Source of the DNA: Solicola gregarius
GTDB lineage: Bacteria > Actinomycetota > Actinomycetes > Propionibacteriales > Nocardioidaceae
Direction: 5' to 3'
Assembly: GCF_025790165.1 (NCBI RefSeq)
Contig: NZ_CP094970.1
Coordinates: 2,852,001-2,916,000, forward strand
Length of the DNA: 64,000 nt
Shown here: positions 7,403 to 16,657 of the stretch, piece by piece
Numbering within the stretch: the stretch's first letter is position 1
Layout of the letters: each line of letters opens with the position of its first letter
The notes under the pieces: model-generated
Database searches by the model: none
Told to the model about the DNA's origin: nothing
What the model saw: the letters and a program-made list of their open reading frames with translations, nothing else
Position numbers and translations under genes: made by a program

Positions 7403-9127
7403 CTACTTCTGCCAGCCGATGTCCTCGGCGTGCGGCAGCATGAAGCCCGCGAGTCCGCCGTTGTTGCTGGCGCCGGCGTAGTTCGCCAGATCCTCCTTGG
7501 CGGCGTCCATCTTCGGGCCCGCGTACAGCGGGAACATCCCGACCAGGGCCAGCGACTTCTTCTCGGCCTCGTTCATGATCTCGACCGCCTTCGCCGGGTC
7601 CTTCTCGGCCGCGACGGCCTTCAGCCCCTTGTCGATCTCCGGCGAGCCGAGCCCCGAGTAGTTGCTCTCCGAGTCGCTGCACATGAGCTGGCAGGCCCAC
7701 ACCCAGCCGTACGGGTCGCTGCTCACCCAGCCCATCTTGATGACGTCGTAGTCGCCGTCGGTGAGCGCCTTGGAGAAGTCGGCGGCCGGCCGGTTGTCGA
7801 TGTTCATCTTCAGGCCGATCTCCTTGGCCATCTGCTGCTGCGCACGCGCCGTCGCCTCGGCGACGGGGTCGTCGCCGAAGTTGACGTACGTGAACTCGGC
7901 GACCTGGCCGTCCTTCTCCCGGTACCCGTCGTCACCCTCGACCCAGCCGGCATCGTCGAGGATCTGCTTGGCCGCCTCGGGGTCGTACTCGCCGAGCTCG
8001 CCGAGGTTGTCCTCGTACCCCTCCTGCCACGGGAAGATGTTCGCCGAACCCGGAGGCTCCTCCTCCCAGTCGAGACCCTGGAAGGCGATCTCGATGAGCT
8101 GCTCGCGATCGGTACCGCGTACGAAGGCTTCGCGGGCGGCATCGTCCTTGAACAGAGCGCTGTCCTGGCCGAAGGAGTAGACGGCGGTGGCCTTGTCGTA
8201 GTTGCGCCGGATCACTGCACCATCGACGTCGCGGAGCTGCTCGAGGGCATCACCGCTGTTGATCTCGACATCGTCGATCTGGCCGTTCCGGAAGGCGTTG
8301 ACCGCTGCTGTCGGCTCCATCTGGTTGTACGTGACGGTGTCGAGCTTCGGCTCCGGGCCCCACCACTTCGGGTTCGGCTTCAGGGTGAGAGTGTCCTTGG
8401 TCAGCTCGTCGACGATGTACGGCCCGGACAACAGATCGTTGTCCATGTTGTTGATCCAGCCGCTCTTGTAGTACTCCGGATCGCTGTTCTTCGGGTGCAG
8501 GAGCTGGGGGAACGCCAGCTGATAGGGGTACGAAGGTGTCTTCCAGGTCACGATGACCTCGTTGTCCTTCTCGCCCTTCTCCACGCTCTTGATCGTGTCG
8601 TAGCCGACCGTCGACGCGGGGTTGTAGCGGCTGTCGCCGCTGTTGGTGATCCAGGTGGTCTTGAACGAGCGCCAGTCGATCGGGGTGCCGTCGTTCCACT
8701 TCGCATCCGGGTTGACGGTGTACTTGATCGTCTGCGGATCGTCGCTGACCTGCTCCACCGACTCGAGGTAGTTCGGGTTGGGCGACGGGGTGCCCTTCTC
8801 GTCGTAGTCCCACAGCATCGGCTGCGTCCACATCATGATCTCGGCCGTCGCGACGCTGTTCCCGTCGACGTTCATGCCGTTGAAGTTCGGCCCGAGGTTG
8901 TCGATCGGCAGCGTCAGGGAGCCGCCGTCCTTGATGTTGTCCCGCGGCTGCGGGTTGTTGTACGCAACGCCCTGTTCCGGCATCGGAAGCGGGCTGGCGT
9001 TGACGGGTACGCCCGCCTGCGACAGTTCGTCGACCTTCTGCGTGTCGTCGTCATCTCCGCCACCGCAGGCCGCGACGGTCAGCAACGCAGCGGTGCTGGC
9101 CACCGCGAGCGTCTGCTTCAATCTCAT
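7403..9127 (-). CDS. ABC transporter substrate-binding lipoprotein (family 5, oligopeptide/dipeptide type)
   Basis: Extracytoplasmic solute-binding protein of the peptide/nickel class (SBP_bac_5). From ATG 9127 it starts with a lipoprotein signal, MRLKQTLAVASTAALLTVAAC, lipobox cysteine at residue 21, followed by a Gly/Asp-rich linker. Mature-protein hallmarks include VNPDAKWNDGTPIDWRSFK, GSANIFPW and MGWVSSDPYGWVW. 574 residues, as usual. A strong AGGAGG site precedes the ATG; the frame upstream of it is rejected. It is the last gene of a four-gene operon (permease, permease, ATPase, binding protein). The substrate is presumably oligopeptides; the sequence does not fix it. Confidence 0.92.
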   Translation of the reverse strand: MRLKQTLAVASTAALLTVAACGGGDDDDTQKVDELSQAGVPVNASPLPMPEQGVAYNNPQPRDNIKDGGSLTLPIDNLGPNFNGMNVDGNSVATAEIMMWTQPMLWDYDEKGTPSPNPNYLESVEQVSDDPQTIKYTVNPDAKWNDGTPIDWRSFKTTWITNSGDSRYNPASTVGYDTIKSVEKGEKDNEVIVTWKTPSYPYQLAFPQLLHPKNSDPEYYKSGWINNMDNDLLSGPYIVDELTKDTLTLKPNPKWWGPEPKLDTVTYNQMEPTAAVNAFRNGQIDDVEINSGDALEQLRDVDGAVIRRNYDKATAVYSFGQDSALFKDDAAREAFVRGTDREQLIEIAFQGLDWEEEPPGSANIFPWQEGYEDNLGELGEYDPEAAKQILDDAGWVEGDDGYREKDGQVAEFTYVNFGDDPVAEATARAQQQMAKEIGLKMNIDNRPAADFSKALTDGDYDVIKMGWVSSDPYGWVWACQLMCSDSESNYSGLGSPEIDKGLKAVAAEKDPAKAVEIMNEAEKKSLALVGMFPLYAGPKMDAAKEDLANYAGASNNGGLAGFMLPHAEDIGWQK

Positions 9128-9177
9128 AACCCCTCCTGGGATTGTCGAATTTCTACGCCGTACGCCGAAGCGTCGGC

Positions 9178-11274
9178 CTACGTCGGGAAGTGGCACGCGC
9201 GCAATTGGTCGACCACCCCCTCGCCGAGGAGTGCGGGATCGTCGGTCTCGCAGTGCTGGCGATCCTTCTCGGACAGATCTCGGTACACCGGGCACCGCGT
9301 ACGGAACCTGCAGCCTTCGATGTGCCGCGTAGCGCTCGGCAGGTCACCGGTGAGCAGGGTGCGCTCGCGTTCCCGTTCGACCTTCGGGTCGGGGATGGGA
9401 ACCGCCGACAGCAGTGCCGCGGTGTACGGATGCTGCGGCTGGGTGAAGACCCGCTCGATCTCGCCGAGCTCGACCACTCGGCCGAGGTACATCACCGCGA
9501 CCCGGTCGGCGATGTGGCGAACCACCGACAGGTCATGCGCGACGAAGAGGTACGAGAGCCCGAGCTTGGCCTGCAGGTCTTCGAGCAGGTTCATCACGCC
9601 GGCCTGGATCGAGACGTCGAGCGCCGAGACCGGCTCGTCAAGCACGATCAGCTCCGGTTCGACGGCGAGCGCTCTTCCGATGCCGATGCGTTGGCGCTGT
9701 CCGCCGGAGAACTGCTCGGGGAACCGGTCGACATGGTCGGGGTTGAGACCGACCAGGTCCATCAACTCGCCGATGCGGTCGTTGATCCGCTTGCGGTTCC
9801 AGCCTTGCGCCCGCAGCGGCTCGGCGAGGATGTCGTACACCGTCATCCGCGGGTCGAGCGACGCCATCGGGTCCTGGAACACGATCTGCAGCTCGCCACG
9901 CAGCTTGTGTCGATCCGTTCGGCGCTTCATCGCGCCGACGTCGCTGCCCATCACGACGATGCGGCCGCTCTGGGGCGCCTTCAGCTGCATGATCTCCAGC
10001 AGCGTCGTCGACTTGCCGCACCCCGACTCGCCAACGAGAGCGAGCGTCTCGCCGCGCCTGATGTCGAACGTGACGCCGTCGACGGCGCGTACGGTGCCGG
10101 CCTTGCGGCGCAGCATGCCGCTGGTCAGGGCGAAATGCTTCTTCAGGTCCTCGACCTCGAGCACGCTCGGGCGCTCCGAACGCGGTGCGTCGCCGACGAC
10201 CGACTCCGGGGCCTCCGGCACCGGGAACACGTCGGTCGGACTCAGCCCACGGGCGACGATCTCCCCGGCGCGTACGCACGCAACGACGTGGTCTTCGGGC
10301 TCCTGGTGGGCGAGCAGCGTGGGTTCTTCGGTGCGGCAACGATCCTCGGCCATCGGGCACCGCGGCGCGAACGGACACCCGGGTGGCAGATCGACGAGCG
10401 CCGGTGGGTTGCCCTCGATCGGTACGAGTCGCTCCGCCTTGCCCTGGTCGGGGCGGGGCACGGCACCCAGCAGCCCCATGGTGTAAGGCATCTGCGGTCG
10501 ATAGAAGATGTCGTCGACGGTGCCGCGCTCGACCGGGCGACCGGCGTACATGATCATCACGTCGTCGGCCATGCCTGCGACGACGCCGAGGTCGTGCGTG
10601 ATCATCACCACGGCGGCGCCGGTCTCGCGCTGGGCGGTCTTGAGCACGTCGAGGATCTGCGCCTGGATCGTCACGTCGAGTGCGGTCGTCGGCTCGTCGG
10701 CGATGATCACCTTCGGGTCGTTGGCCATCGCGATCGCAATCATCACCCGTTGGCGCATGCCGCCGGAGAACTCGTGCGGGTACGACTTCAGGCGCTCGGC
10801 GGGGCGCGGGATGCCGACCAGGTCGAGCAGCTCGATCGAGCGTTCGTGCACCTGAGCCCGGTTGAGATCCTGATGAACGTCGAGCGCCTCGGCGATCTGC
10901 TCACCGATGGTGAAGACGGGTGTCAATGCCGAGAGCGGGTCCTGGAAGATCATCGCGATGTCGCGACCGCGGATGTTCGACATCTCGGCGTCATTGAGGC
11001 CGACCAGCTCGCGGTCACCGAGCATGATCGAGCCACGGACTGCGGCCGAGGTGGGCAGAAGCCCCATGATGGCAAGGGATGTGACCGACTTACCCGATCC
11101 GGACTCCCCGGCGATCGCGAGCGTACGCCCCGGCTGCAGGTCGTATGAGACTCCGCGCACTGCCTGCACCTTGCCGGCCTCGCTGGCGAAGTCGACCTGG
11201 AGGTCACGCACGCTCAACACGGTGCCGTCGGGTGCACCGAACTTCGGTGCGGCACTAAGCGGTTCGGCGGTCAT
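9178..11274 (-). CDS. Fused double ATPase of a peptide ABC importer (DppD-DppF type)
   Basis: 698 residues with two complete nucleotide-binding domains in one chain. Domain 1 (residues ~15-290): Walker A GESGSGKS, signature FSGGMRQRV, Walker B VIIADEPTTALDV, then the oligopeptide C-terminal extension with Cys-rich CPFAPRCPMAEDRC. Domain 2 (~350-690): Walker A GESGCGKST, signature FSGGQRQRIGIGRALA, Walker B LIVLDEPVSALDV, ending FRTRCPVYRDL. In most bacteria these are two genes (oppD, oppF); the fusion is common in actinobacteria. It energises the adjacent permeases. The ATG overlaps the upstream permease stop (ATGA), so translation is coupled. Confidence 0.93.
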   Translation of the reverse strand: MTAEPLSAAPKFGAPDGTVLSVRDLQVDFASEAGKVQAVRGVSYDLQPGRTLAIAGESGSGKSVTSLAIMGLLPTSAAVRGSIMLGDRELVGLNDAEMSNIRGRDIAMIFQDPLSALTPVFTIGEQIAEALDVHQDLNRAQVHERSIELLDLVGIPRPAERLKSYPHEFSGGMRQRVMIAIAMANDPKVIIADEPTTALDVTIQAQILDVLKTAQRETGAAVVMITHDLGVVAGMADDVMIMYAGRPVERGTVDDIFYRPQMPYTMGLLGAVPRPDQGKAERLVPIEGNPPALVDLPPGCPFAPRCPMAEDRCRTEEPTLLAHQEPEDHVVACVRAGEIVARGLSPTDVFPVPEAPESVVGDAPRSERPSVLEVEDLKKHFALTSGMLRRKAGTVRAVDGVTFDIRRGETLALVGESGCGKSTTLLEIMQLKAPQSGRIVVMGSDVGAMKRRTDRHKLRGELQIVFQDPMASLDPRMTVYDILAEPLRAQGWNRKRINDRIGELMDLVGLNPDHVDRFPEQFSGGQRQRIGIGRALAVEPELIVLDEPVSALDVSIQAGVMNLLEDLQAKLGLSYLFVAHDLSVVRHIADRVAVMYLGRVVELGEIERVFTQPQHPYTAALLSAVPIPDPKVERERERTLLTGDLPSATRHIEGCRFRTRCPVYRDLSEKDRQHCETDDPALLGEGVVDQLRACHFPT

Positions 11275-12185
11275 GCCTTACCTCCTGACTCCGACGACGG
11301 ATCGAGCGCGTCTCGGAGCCCGTCGCCGATCATCGTCATCGCGAAGCACAGCGCGACCAGGAGACCTGCCGGAATCAGGAACATCCACGGCGCTGTCTCG
11401 AGCGTTTTCGACCCGCTGTCGATCAGCACGCCGAGCGAGGTGTCGGGTGGGTTGATGCCGAAGCCGACGAACGACAGCGCGGTCTCCAGCTCGACCGCGT
11501 ACACGACACCGAGCACTGTATGTATGATCAGGATCGAGCCCAGGTTGGGGATCAGGTGACGGCGCAGGATGGTGAACGAGTCGACCCCCATGAACTTCGC
11601 GGCCGAGACGTACTCGCGTTCGCGCAGCGACAGGGCGACCGAGCGGATGACCCGGGCGTACCCGACCCAGCCGAGCAGCATCAGTGCAAGAGTCAGCCAC
11701 AGCCAGCCGTTCGTGCCCGACGCGCTCGACGTCACGATCGCGATGACCAGGAACGCCGGGATGACCAGCAGCATGTCGAGGATCCAGGTGCCGACCTTCT
11801 CGATCCAGCCCCCGAAGTACGCGACCGCGGTTCCGACGAGCGCGGCGATGACCGTGATGCCGATCGAGGCGATGAAGCCGATCATCAGGGAGCGACCAAG
11901 ACCGCGGATGCACAGCGCGTACAGGTCGCCGCCGGCGTTGTCGGTGCCGAACCAGTGCTCGCCCGACGGCGCCTCCTTGAGTGCCAGGAAGTCGAGCTCC
12001 TCGTAGTCGTACTTGGCGAACATCGGCCCGATCAGCGTGAACGCGACCAACAGCAGCAGCATGACGAGCCCGACTACTGCGGGCTTGTTGCGCATGTACC
12101 GACGTACGAGCAGGCGGCCCTTGGAGGTACGCCGGATCGCGACGCGCTCTTCGGCCTCGATGGTGGCAACGGTCGGTGTGGTCAT
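11271..12185 (-). CDS. Peptide ABC transporter permease (DppC/OppC type)
   Basis: 304 residues, about six membrane segments. The N-terminus RRYMRNKPAVVGLVMLLLLV is the OppC_N segment, followed by a periplasmic loop with EHWFGTDNAGGDLYALCIRG, a signature of DppC/OppC proteins. The cytoplasmic coupling helix that contacts the ATPase is in REREYVSAAKFMGVDSFTIL. It is translated as second gene of the operon, 11 bp after the first permease and overlapping the ATPase gene by 4 bp. It forms the membrane channel with the other permease. Confidence 0.92.
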   Translation of the reverse strand: MTTPTVATIEAEERVAIRRTSKGRLLVRRYMRNKPAVVGLVMLLLLVAFTLIGPMFAKYDYEELDFLALKEAPSGEHWFGTDNAGGDLYALCIRGLGRSLMIGFIASIGITVIAALVGTAVAYFGGWIEKVGTWILDMLLVIPAFLVIAIVTSSASGTNGWLWLTLALMLLGWVGYARVIRSVALSLREREYVSAAKFMGVDSFTILRRHLIPNLGSILIIHTVLGVVYAVELETALSFVGFGINPPDTSLGVLIDSGSKTLETAPWMFLIPAGLLVALCFAMTMIGDGLRDALDPSSESGGKA

Positions 12186-12196
12186 CGCAGGCCCTC

Positions 12197-13159
12197 CTAA
12201 CTGATCCGGATCCGTGGATCGAGCATGGCGATCGCGAGATCGGCGAGCAGCAGCCCGACGCAGGTGGCGACACCGCCGAGGAACGCGACCGCGACCGTGC
12301 CGTTGATGTCGTTCTTGCTCAACGTGTCGATGAAGTAGTAGCCGGCGCCGTTGATGGAGAAGATCTTCTCGACGAACACCGAGCCGGTGACGATCGTCGT
12401 GATGCTCAGCGCGACACCCATCGCCGTCGGGATCAGCGAGGTGCGCAGCGCGTGGCGGCGGATGGCGACGTTCTTGCGCAGGCCCTTCGCCCGCGCCGTA
12501 CGCACGTAGTCGTCGTTGATCGTGTCGAGCAGATACGTCCGCTGGGTGAAGTGGTACGAGACGTAACCCGCGAGCGTCAGAGTGAGCGTCGGTAGTGCGA
12601 TGTAGCGGAAGAAGTCGAGGAACCCGCCTTCGATCGGTCCGGTGACATACAACGGGTTCATGCCGGTCGACTCGTGGAACCGTAGGTACACGAGGGCGAC
12701 CAGGAGCCCGATGACGAATGTGGGAGTGACGAGGAACAGCACGCTGATCGCGTTGGCTGTGCGGTCGAACAGGCTGTACTTGCGGATCGCGGTCGCGACG
12801 CCGACGGAGATGCCGATCACGATCGCGAGGATGGTCGCGATCGTCACCAGCTCGAGGCTGATCAACGCGCGATGCCAGAGCACCTCGTTGATCGGCTCAC
12901 CTTGCGGACTCTTACCGAAGTCGAGGTGCAGGACGATTCCCTTGACCCACTCGCCGTAGCGCTCGATCAGGGGCGTCTGGTCGTTGATGTTCGCGTAGTC
13001 CAGGGACTTGTCGATCGAAGCGTCCGAGGGCTGCGGGCGCATGGCGAGGTAGTTCGAACGTGGGTCGAGGAACCACGACGCCAGGAAGTACGTCGCACTC
13101 GTCGCCACAAACAGCATGGCCACGTAGCTGACCAGGCGTCGTCCGATGAATTTCAGCAC
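12197..13159 (-). CDS. Peptide ABC transporter permease (DppB/OppB type), first gene of the operon
   Basis: About 320 residues with an N-terminal segment (VLKFIGRRLVSYVAMLFVAT, then YFLASWFLDPRSNY) and five more hydrophobic helices, the BPD_transp_1 pattern. The coupling motif is DDYVRTARAKGLRKN. The frame also opens at a TTG (13222), which would add 21 residues without family resemblance, so GTG 13159 is preferred; this start is uncertain. It is the promoter-proximal gene of the importer operon and diverges from menD across roughly 240 bp, which must contain both promoters. Confidence 0.88.
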   Translation of the reverse strand: MLKFIGRRLVSYVAMLFVATSATYFLASWFLDPRSNYLAMRPQPSDASIDKSLDYANINDQTPLIERYGEWVKGIVLHLDFGKSPQGEPINEVLWHRALISLELVTIATILAIVIGISVGVATAIRKYSLFDRTANAISVLFLVTPTFVIGLLVALVYLRFHESTGMNPLYVTGPIEGGFLDFFRYIALPTLTLTLAGYVSYHFTQRTYLLDTINDDYVRTARAKGLRKNVAIRRHALRTSLIPTAMGVALSITTIVTGSVFVEKIFSINGAGYYFIDTLSKNDINGTVAVAFLGGVATCVGLLLADLAIAMLDPRIRIS

Positions 13160-13399
13160 AGACCTATCCCCGATATGCCGCTTGAGGTTCGCGTCGGTGG
13201 GTCCGGCCCCTGTGGACGTCAACGGCCCTACGCGCGTACTACTGCAGCTTGGACGATAACGCGTGGTCGGGTTACGAAACTATCCGGCGCGAGTCACGAT
13301 TTCACAACGGCCGTTGGGGAGTAGGCTCGCGCGTGTGTCCCGGATGCCCCCCGTTGAGCCCGCTGTGACTCAGATCACCGACTACGGAAACCGGTCGCG

Positions 13400-15028
13400 A
13401 TGAGCGCCGCGACGGCGGTCGCACACGTTGTCGTCGACGAGCTCGTCCGCTTCGGCGTACGCGACGCCGTGGTGTCTCCCGGGTCGCGTTCCGCGCCGCT
13501 GGCGTACGCGTTGCACGAGGCCGACCGGGCCGGTCGGCTGCGGCTGCACGTACGTGTGGACGAGCGCAGCGCCGGCTTTCTCTCGGTCGGACTGGCGAAG
13601 GGCTCGCACCGCCCGGTCCCCGTCGTGACGACCTCCGGCACGGCGGTCGCGAACCTTCACCCCGCGGTGCTCGAGGCGGCGCACTCGCGCGTACCGCTGA
13701 TCGTGGTGAGCGCCGACCGTCCCGCAGAGCTGCGGGACACCGGCGCGAACCAGACGACCGACCAGGTGAAGCTGTTCGGCGACGCAGTGGTGCGATATGC
13801 CGAGATCCCGGCGGCCGACGTCATTCCGGCGAGCTCGGCCGACTGGCGCTCGGTCGCCTCGCGTACGTTCGCCGCCGGCCGCTCGGGGCCGGTGCATCTC
13901 AACGTCTGCCTGCGCGAGCCGCTTGCCGCGCCGTCCGTCGAGGTGCCGCCGGGTCGGCCGGGCGACGTGCCCTGGACCGCGGCGTCGGCTCCGGCGCGAC
14001 CCGAGCCCGTGGCGCTGGACGTCGGCCCGCGCACGGTCGTCGTCGCCGGCGACGATGCCGGGCCGCCGGCGCGGGTGCTCGCACAGGACGCCGGCTGGCC
14101 ACTGTTCGCGGAGCCGACCTCGGGCTCGCGTACGGGGACACGCCCGATCGCCACATATCGGCTGCTGCTCGGCCGGTCGAGCCTCGCCGAGCGGATCGAG
14201 CGCGTCGTCGTGTACGGCCACCCCACATTGTCGCGGCCGGTGACCGGGCTTCTCGACCGCGCCGACGTCGAGGTGGTGGTGGTCGCGCCGCACGACGCAC
14301 CGGTCGTACGCGGAGCGGCGCGGGTGGTCGAGGCGGTCGAGGCGCCGGAGCCCGCGGGCGACGGCTGGCTGGAGGAGTGGACCGCGGCCGACGCAGAGAT
14401 ACGCGCCCGGCTCGATGGGCTGCTGTCCGAGCTGCCCGGCCTCACCCCGTGGGCGGTGGCGCGGGCCGTCTCGCAAGCGGTGCCGCCGGAGGGGTTGCTG
14501 GTCGTGGGTTCGTCGAGTCCCGTCCGCGACCTCGACCTGATGGCGCGCGCGTACCCGGTCGGCGAGCGCCGGATGGTGATGGCGAACCGCGGCCTGGCCG
14601 GTATCGACGGCACGATCTCGACCGCGATCGGTGCGGCACTGGGGCGCAGGTCGTCGCGTTCGCTCGCGTACGTGGGCGACCTGACGTTCCTCCATGACAG
14701 CAACGGCCTGCTGCTCGGGCCCGACGAACCGCGTCCCGACCTGACCATCGTGGTGGCCAACGATGACGGCGGCAGCATCTTCGCGACCCTGGAGCAAGGG
14801 GCCGAGGAGTACGCCGACGCGTTCGAGCGGATCTTCGGCACGCCGACCGGTGTCGACCTCGGCGTGCTGTGCGCGTCGATGGGTGTCGCGCACCAGAAGG
14901 TCGACTCGAACGATGCGCTGGTCGACGCGCTGGCCCGCATACCCGACGGCATCGAGGTGGTGGAGGCGGTGATCGGCCGTGGTGACCGGCGGGTCCTCGA
15001 CGGCCGGATCCGTGGGCTCGTGGACTAG
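13400..15028 (+). CDS. menD: 2-Succinyl-5-enolpyruvyl-6-hydroxy-3-cyclohexene-1-carboxylate synthase MenD
   Basis: Thiamine-diphosphate enzyme joining isochorismate and 2-oxoglutarate, the committed menaquinone step. The N-terminal PYR domain has SPGSRSAPLA and the cofactor-activating glutamate in VRVDERSAGFLSVGLAKG, with TSGTAVANLHPAVLEA following. The C-terminal PP domain has NRGLAGIDGTISTAIGAAL and the MenD form of the metal/ThDP motif, GDLTFLHDSNGLL with VVANDDGGSIF. 542 residues, normal length. ATG 13400 is chosen because similarity starts at once. It is isolated from menE/menC by the peptide transporter and followed 48 bp later by an unrelated GMC oxidoreductase gene. Confidence 0.95.
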   Translation: MSAATAVAHVVVDELVRFGVRDAVVSPGSRSAPLAYALHEADRAGRLRLHVRVDERSAGFLSVGLAKGSHRPVPVVTTSGTAVANLHPAVLEAAHSRVPLIVVSADRPAELRDTGANQTTDQVKLFGDAVVRYAEIPAADVIPASSADWRSVASRTFAAGRSGPVHLNVCLREPLAAPSVEVPPGRPGDVPWTAASAPARPEPVALDVGPRTVVVAGDDAGPPARVLAQDAGWPLFAEPTSGSRTGTRPIATYRLLLGRSSLAERIERVVVYGHPTLSRPVTGLLDRADVEVVVVAPHDAPVVRGAARVVEAVEAPEPAGDGWLEEWTAADAEIRARLDGLLSELPGLTPWAVARAVSQAVPPEGLLVVGSSSPVRDLDLMARAYPVGERRMVMANRGLAGIDGTISTAIGAALGRRSSRSLAYVGDLTFLHDSNGLLLGPDEPRPDLTIVVANDDGGSIFATLEQGAEEYADAFERIFGTPTGVDLGVLCASMGVAHQKVDSNDALVDALARIPDGIEVVEAVIGRGDRRVLDGRIRGLVD

Positions 15029-15076
15029 CTCGTGGGATTACGCTCTAGTCGAGTACACCGCCCCGAGGAGGGCCCG

Positions 15077-16657
15077 ATGGCCGACCGATTCGACTATGTG
15101 GTTGTTGGTGCAGGTAGTGCGGGAGCGGTCGTCGCCGCACGGCTGAGCGAGGACCCGGGCGTACGGGTGCTGCTGCTCGAGGCCGGTGGGGAGGACGACG
15201 CCGACGAGATCCGCGTCCCGGCGATGTTCACGACCCTGTTCAAGACCCGATGGGACTGGAACTACGCGACCGCCGAACAGAAGCAGCTCAACGCACGACG
15301 GGCGTACTGGCCGCGGATGAAGGCGCTCGGCGGCTGTTCGTCGATGAACGCGATGATCTACATCCGCGGAAACGCGGCCGACTACGACGAATGGCGGGAC
15401 GGCTACGGCGCCGTCGGCTGGGGATACGACGACGTGCTGCCGTACTTCATCCGCGCCGAGGGCAATACCCGGCTCGGTCACCCGTTTCACGGCACCGAGG
15501 GCCCGTTGCACGTCGAGGACCGGCGCTACACTCACGAGCTGAGTCATGCCTGGGTCGACTCCGCCGTTGCCGCCGGCATGAAGGGCACCGACGACTTCAA
15601 CGGAGCGAGCCAGGAAGGCGTCGGCCTGTACCAGGTGACCTGCAAGAACGGTTCCCGGTGGTCGGTCGCCGACGCCTACCTGCGACCGGCGCTCGACCGG
15701 CCGAACCTCGTCGTGCGTACCCAGGCCCGCGCCGCGGCGGTCGAGTTCGCGCGTACCCGCGCCGTCGGGGTGCGGTATCGCCACGAGGGCGAGGAACACG
15801 CGGCGTACGCCGACGCCGAGGTGATCCTCAGTGGCGGTTCGATCAACTCGCCGCAGCTGCTGATGCTGTCCGGCATCGGTCCGGGCGCGCACCTGCGCGA
15901 GCTCGGTATCGACGTGGTCGCGGACGTACCCGGCGTCGGGCAGAACCTCCACGACCACCCGGCAACCCCGCTGATCTGGCACACCAAGGACACAACGGAC
16001 ATCGTCGATTTCGCGAACGTCAGCGGGCTGCTCCAGGCCAAGCTGCGCGGCGCGGGTCCACTCACGTCGAACATCGGTGAGGCCGGTGCGTTCTTCCGCA
16101 GCCGACCGGATCTCGACGCGCCGGACCTGCAGGTGCACATGGCGCCGACGGGCTTCTACGACAACGGCCTGCACGAGCCGGTTTCGCGCAAGGTGACCGC
16201 CGCGTCCACGCTCGTCCGGGTCGCGAGCCGGGGGACGCTGCGACTCCGCTCGACCAACCCCGACTGGCATCCGGCGCTCGACCCGGCGTACTTCGACGAC
16301 CCGGCTGACCTCGACGCGCAGGTCGCCGGCCTGCGTCGGCTGGTCGAGATCGCGACGCACGCGCCGTTCGCCGAATACCTTGCGCAGCCGTTCTTCCCGG
16401 CGACGTCCGAGCCGTCCGACGACGACCTGCGCGAGCTCGTACGCACGCAGACGCAGACGCTCTACCACCCGGTCGGCACCTGCGCGATGGGCTCAGGTGA
16501 GGATGCAGTCGTCGACCCGGAGCTGCGCGTCCGTGGTGTGGAGGGTCTCCGTGTCGTCGACGCGTCGGTGATGCCGGTCGTGCCGCGCGGCAACACGAAT
16601 GCACCAACGATCATGATCGGCGAGCGGGCCGCCGACCTGTTGAAGGAGAGCTCATGA
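15077..16657 (+). CDS. GMC-family FAD-dependent alcohol oxidoreductase (choline-dehydrogenase-like)
   Basis: 526 residues. The N-terminal dinucleotide-binding fold is FDYVVVGAGSAGAVVAARLS with LLLEAGG. The GMC signatures are GGCSSMNAMIYIRGNAADYD and GGSINSPQLLMLSGIGPG. The C-terminal domain has the active-site histidine region LYHPVGTCAMGSGEDAVVD and the closing RVVDASVMPVVPRGNTNAP. ATG 15077 follows a strong GAGGAGGG site, so the longer frame is rejected. The family oxidises alcohols such as choline, glucose or polyethylene glycol (family knowledge). Its 4-bp overlap with an aldehyde dehydrogenase implies sequential alcohol-to-acid oxidation. I would not call it BetA without a choline transporter or other context. 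Confidence 0.88.
   Translation: MADRFDYVVVGAGSAGAVVAARLSEDPGVRVLLLEAGGEDDADEIRVPAMFTTLFKTRWDWNYATAEQKQLNARRAYWPRMKALGGCSSMNAMIYIRGNAADYDEWRDGYGAVGWGYDDVLPYFIRAEGNTRLGHPFHGTEGPLHVEDRRYTHELSHAWVDSAVAAGMKGTDDFNGASQEGVGLYQVTCKNGSRWSVADAYLRPALDRPNLVVRTQARAAAVEFARTRAVGVRYRHEGEEHAAYADAEVILSGGSINSPQLLMLSGIGPGAHLRELGIDVVADVPGVGQNLHDHPATPLIWHTKDTTDIVDFANVSGLLQAKLRGAGPLTSNIGEAGAFFRSRPDLDAPDLQVHMAPTGFYDNGLHEPVSRKVTAASTLVRVASRGTLRLRSTNPDWHPALDPAYFDDPADLDAQVAGLRRLVEIATHAPFAEYLAQPFFPATSEPSDDDLRELVRTQTQTLYHPVGTCAMGSGEDAVVDPELRVRGVEGLRVVDASVMPVVPRGNTNAPTIMIGERAADLLKESS

Noticed and set aside
7430-10486. A 1018-codon open frame on the plus strand opposite the binding protein and ATPase genes
   Set aside because: It is the antisense of two clearly conserved genes. 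The translation is Arg/Val/Asp-rich low complexity with no family resemblance; long antisense frames are common at this GC content.
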